From Sulfurimonas sp. (lineage in GTDB: Bacteria; Campylobacterota; Campylobacteria; Campylobacterales; Sulfurimonadaceae), in NCBI GenBank assembly GCA_003978475.1, contig QNZR01000125.1, positions 1 to 5,268 on the forward strand: a stretch of DNA of 5,268 bases, given 5' to 3'. This document shows, one piece after another, positions 4,847 to 5,268 of the stretch. The translations under genes were made by a program, and so were the position numbers. The notes under the pieces are model-generated. The model did not search any database. It was not told where the DNA came from and saw only the letters and a program-made list of their open reading frames with translations. Within the stretch, counting starts at the first letter, position 1. Each line of letters begins with the position of its first letter.

Positions 4847-5268
4847 ATGAGACAACTCCTACGTAAAAATTCCATGGCGATTGTCGCTGCAGGTTTAGTA
4901 TGTGTGACTACGCTCTCAGCTGTTGAGGTTGATCACAGCCATCACGAACCGCATTGGGGGTATGACGGTACTACCGGCCCTAAAGATTGGGGAAAACTTA
5001 AAAAAGATTTTGAGCGTTGTGAGAATGGAGAGCGTCAGTCTCCCATTGATATTGCAACCGCAAAAGCATCCAAAGCTGATGTTGTAGACGGAATTTTTGT
5101 CAGTTATACGGATGCTCCTTTAAATATTATCAATAACGGACATACGATTCAGGTCAACAGCGACGGTAAATCTACCGCACTGCTTGACGGCAAAGAGTTT
5201 ACACTGGTGCAGTTTCATTTTCATGAAGGCAGCGAACATACGGTTGATGGCAAGCGCTACCCGATGGA
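4847..5268 (+). CDS. Periplasmic alpha-carbonic anhydrase, N-terminal 140 aa (runs off the window)
   Basis: An alpha-class zinc carbonic anhydrase interconverting CO2 and bicarbonate, truncated by the window's right edge. The signal peptide runs from MRQLLRKNS through a hydrophobic AIVAAGLVCVTTLSA, with cleavage likely after Ala25. The mature start is His-rich (DHSHHEPHWGYDG), then the family blocks appear: GPKDWGKL (44-51), GERQSPIDI (61-69), NNGHTIQV (96-103) and QFHFHEGSEHTVDGKRYPM (122-140). His124 and His126 are the first two zinc ligands. The third His and the Thr gatekeeper lie beyond the edge, so catalytic completeness cannot be judged. Cys58 may pair with a later Cys as in other bacterial alpha enzymes. 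AAGAGG at 4834-4839 with a 7-nt spacer supports the ATG. In Campylobacterota such enzymes serve periplasmic CO2 handling and acid balance; the physiological role here is inferred. Confidence 0.93.
   Translation, partial: MRQLLRKNSMAIVAAGLVCVTTLSAVEVDHSHHEPHWGYDGTTGPKDWGKLKKDFERCENGERQSPIDIATAKASKADVVDGIFVSYTDAPLNIINNGHTIQVNSDGKSTALLDGKEFTLVQFHFHEGSEHTVDGKRYPM

Noticed and set aside
1..5268. CRISPR array, tRNA or rRNA genes
   Set aside because: No regularly spaced repeats and no tRNA or rRNA landmarks were seen; the phrase GGTCGGAGGTTTA at 349-361 vaguely recalls a tRNA T-arm but lacks the rest of the cloverleaf.

Overview
The window reads as chromosomal sequence from a Campylobacterota (epsilonproteobacterial) relative of Sulfurimonas, Sulfuricurvum or Sulfurospirillum. 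This is inferred from protein style: the shikimate kinase keeps nearly the same residue numbering as the Helicobacter pylori enzyme, and a periplasmic alpha-carbonic anhydrase and moderately AT-rich spacers fit the group. No rRNA or other taxonomic marker is present. All recognisable genes lie on the + strand; I saw no convincing gene on the - strand.

Layout. (1) Bases 1-700 are a decayed, mobile-element-like zone: a 59-codon orphan ORF with a good ribosome site, short out-of-frame coding scraps, and a broken REP-associated (IS200-like, HUH) transposase. (2) Bases 700-2681 hold a compact arsenic-resistance operon: a promoter/operator, arsR, a thioredoxin-coupled arsC, a COG0701/ArsP-type membrane permease with a CSC motif, and a 77-residue CXXC thioredoxin-like protein. 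These genes overlap by 4 nt or are separated by 0-12 nt. (3) After a 117-nt gap that may carry the tail of a lost gene, there is a SpoU/TrmH-family RNA 2'-O-methyltransferase. (4) aroK overlaps the start of a gene for a secreted thioredoxin-fold protein by 4 nt. (5) A secreted alpha-carbonic anhydrase starts behind its own leader, which carries a perfect AT palindrome, and runs off the right edge.

How the genes work together. ArsR should sit on a dyad that includes the -35 box and be released by As(III). ArsC converts As(V) to As(III) using a Cys9/Cys82/Cys89 relay that needs thioredoxin. The permease is the only efflux candidate visible; no arsB or acr3 is in the window. The small CXXC protein, made from the same transcript, is a natural candidate for a dedicated redox partner. 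The right-hand genes are housekeeping or envelope functions: RNA modification, aromatic amino acid synthesis, periplasmic thiol chemistry, and CO2/bicarbonate interconversion.

Nothing here is clearly a new system. The points most worth checking are the ars operon's non-standard exporter plus redox pair, the Gly in the shikimate kinase P-loop where Ser/Thr is usual, and the possible junction scar at 2682-2797.
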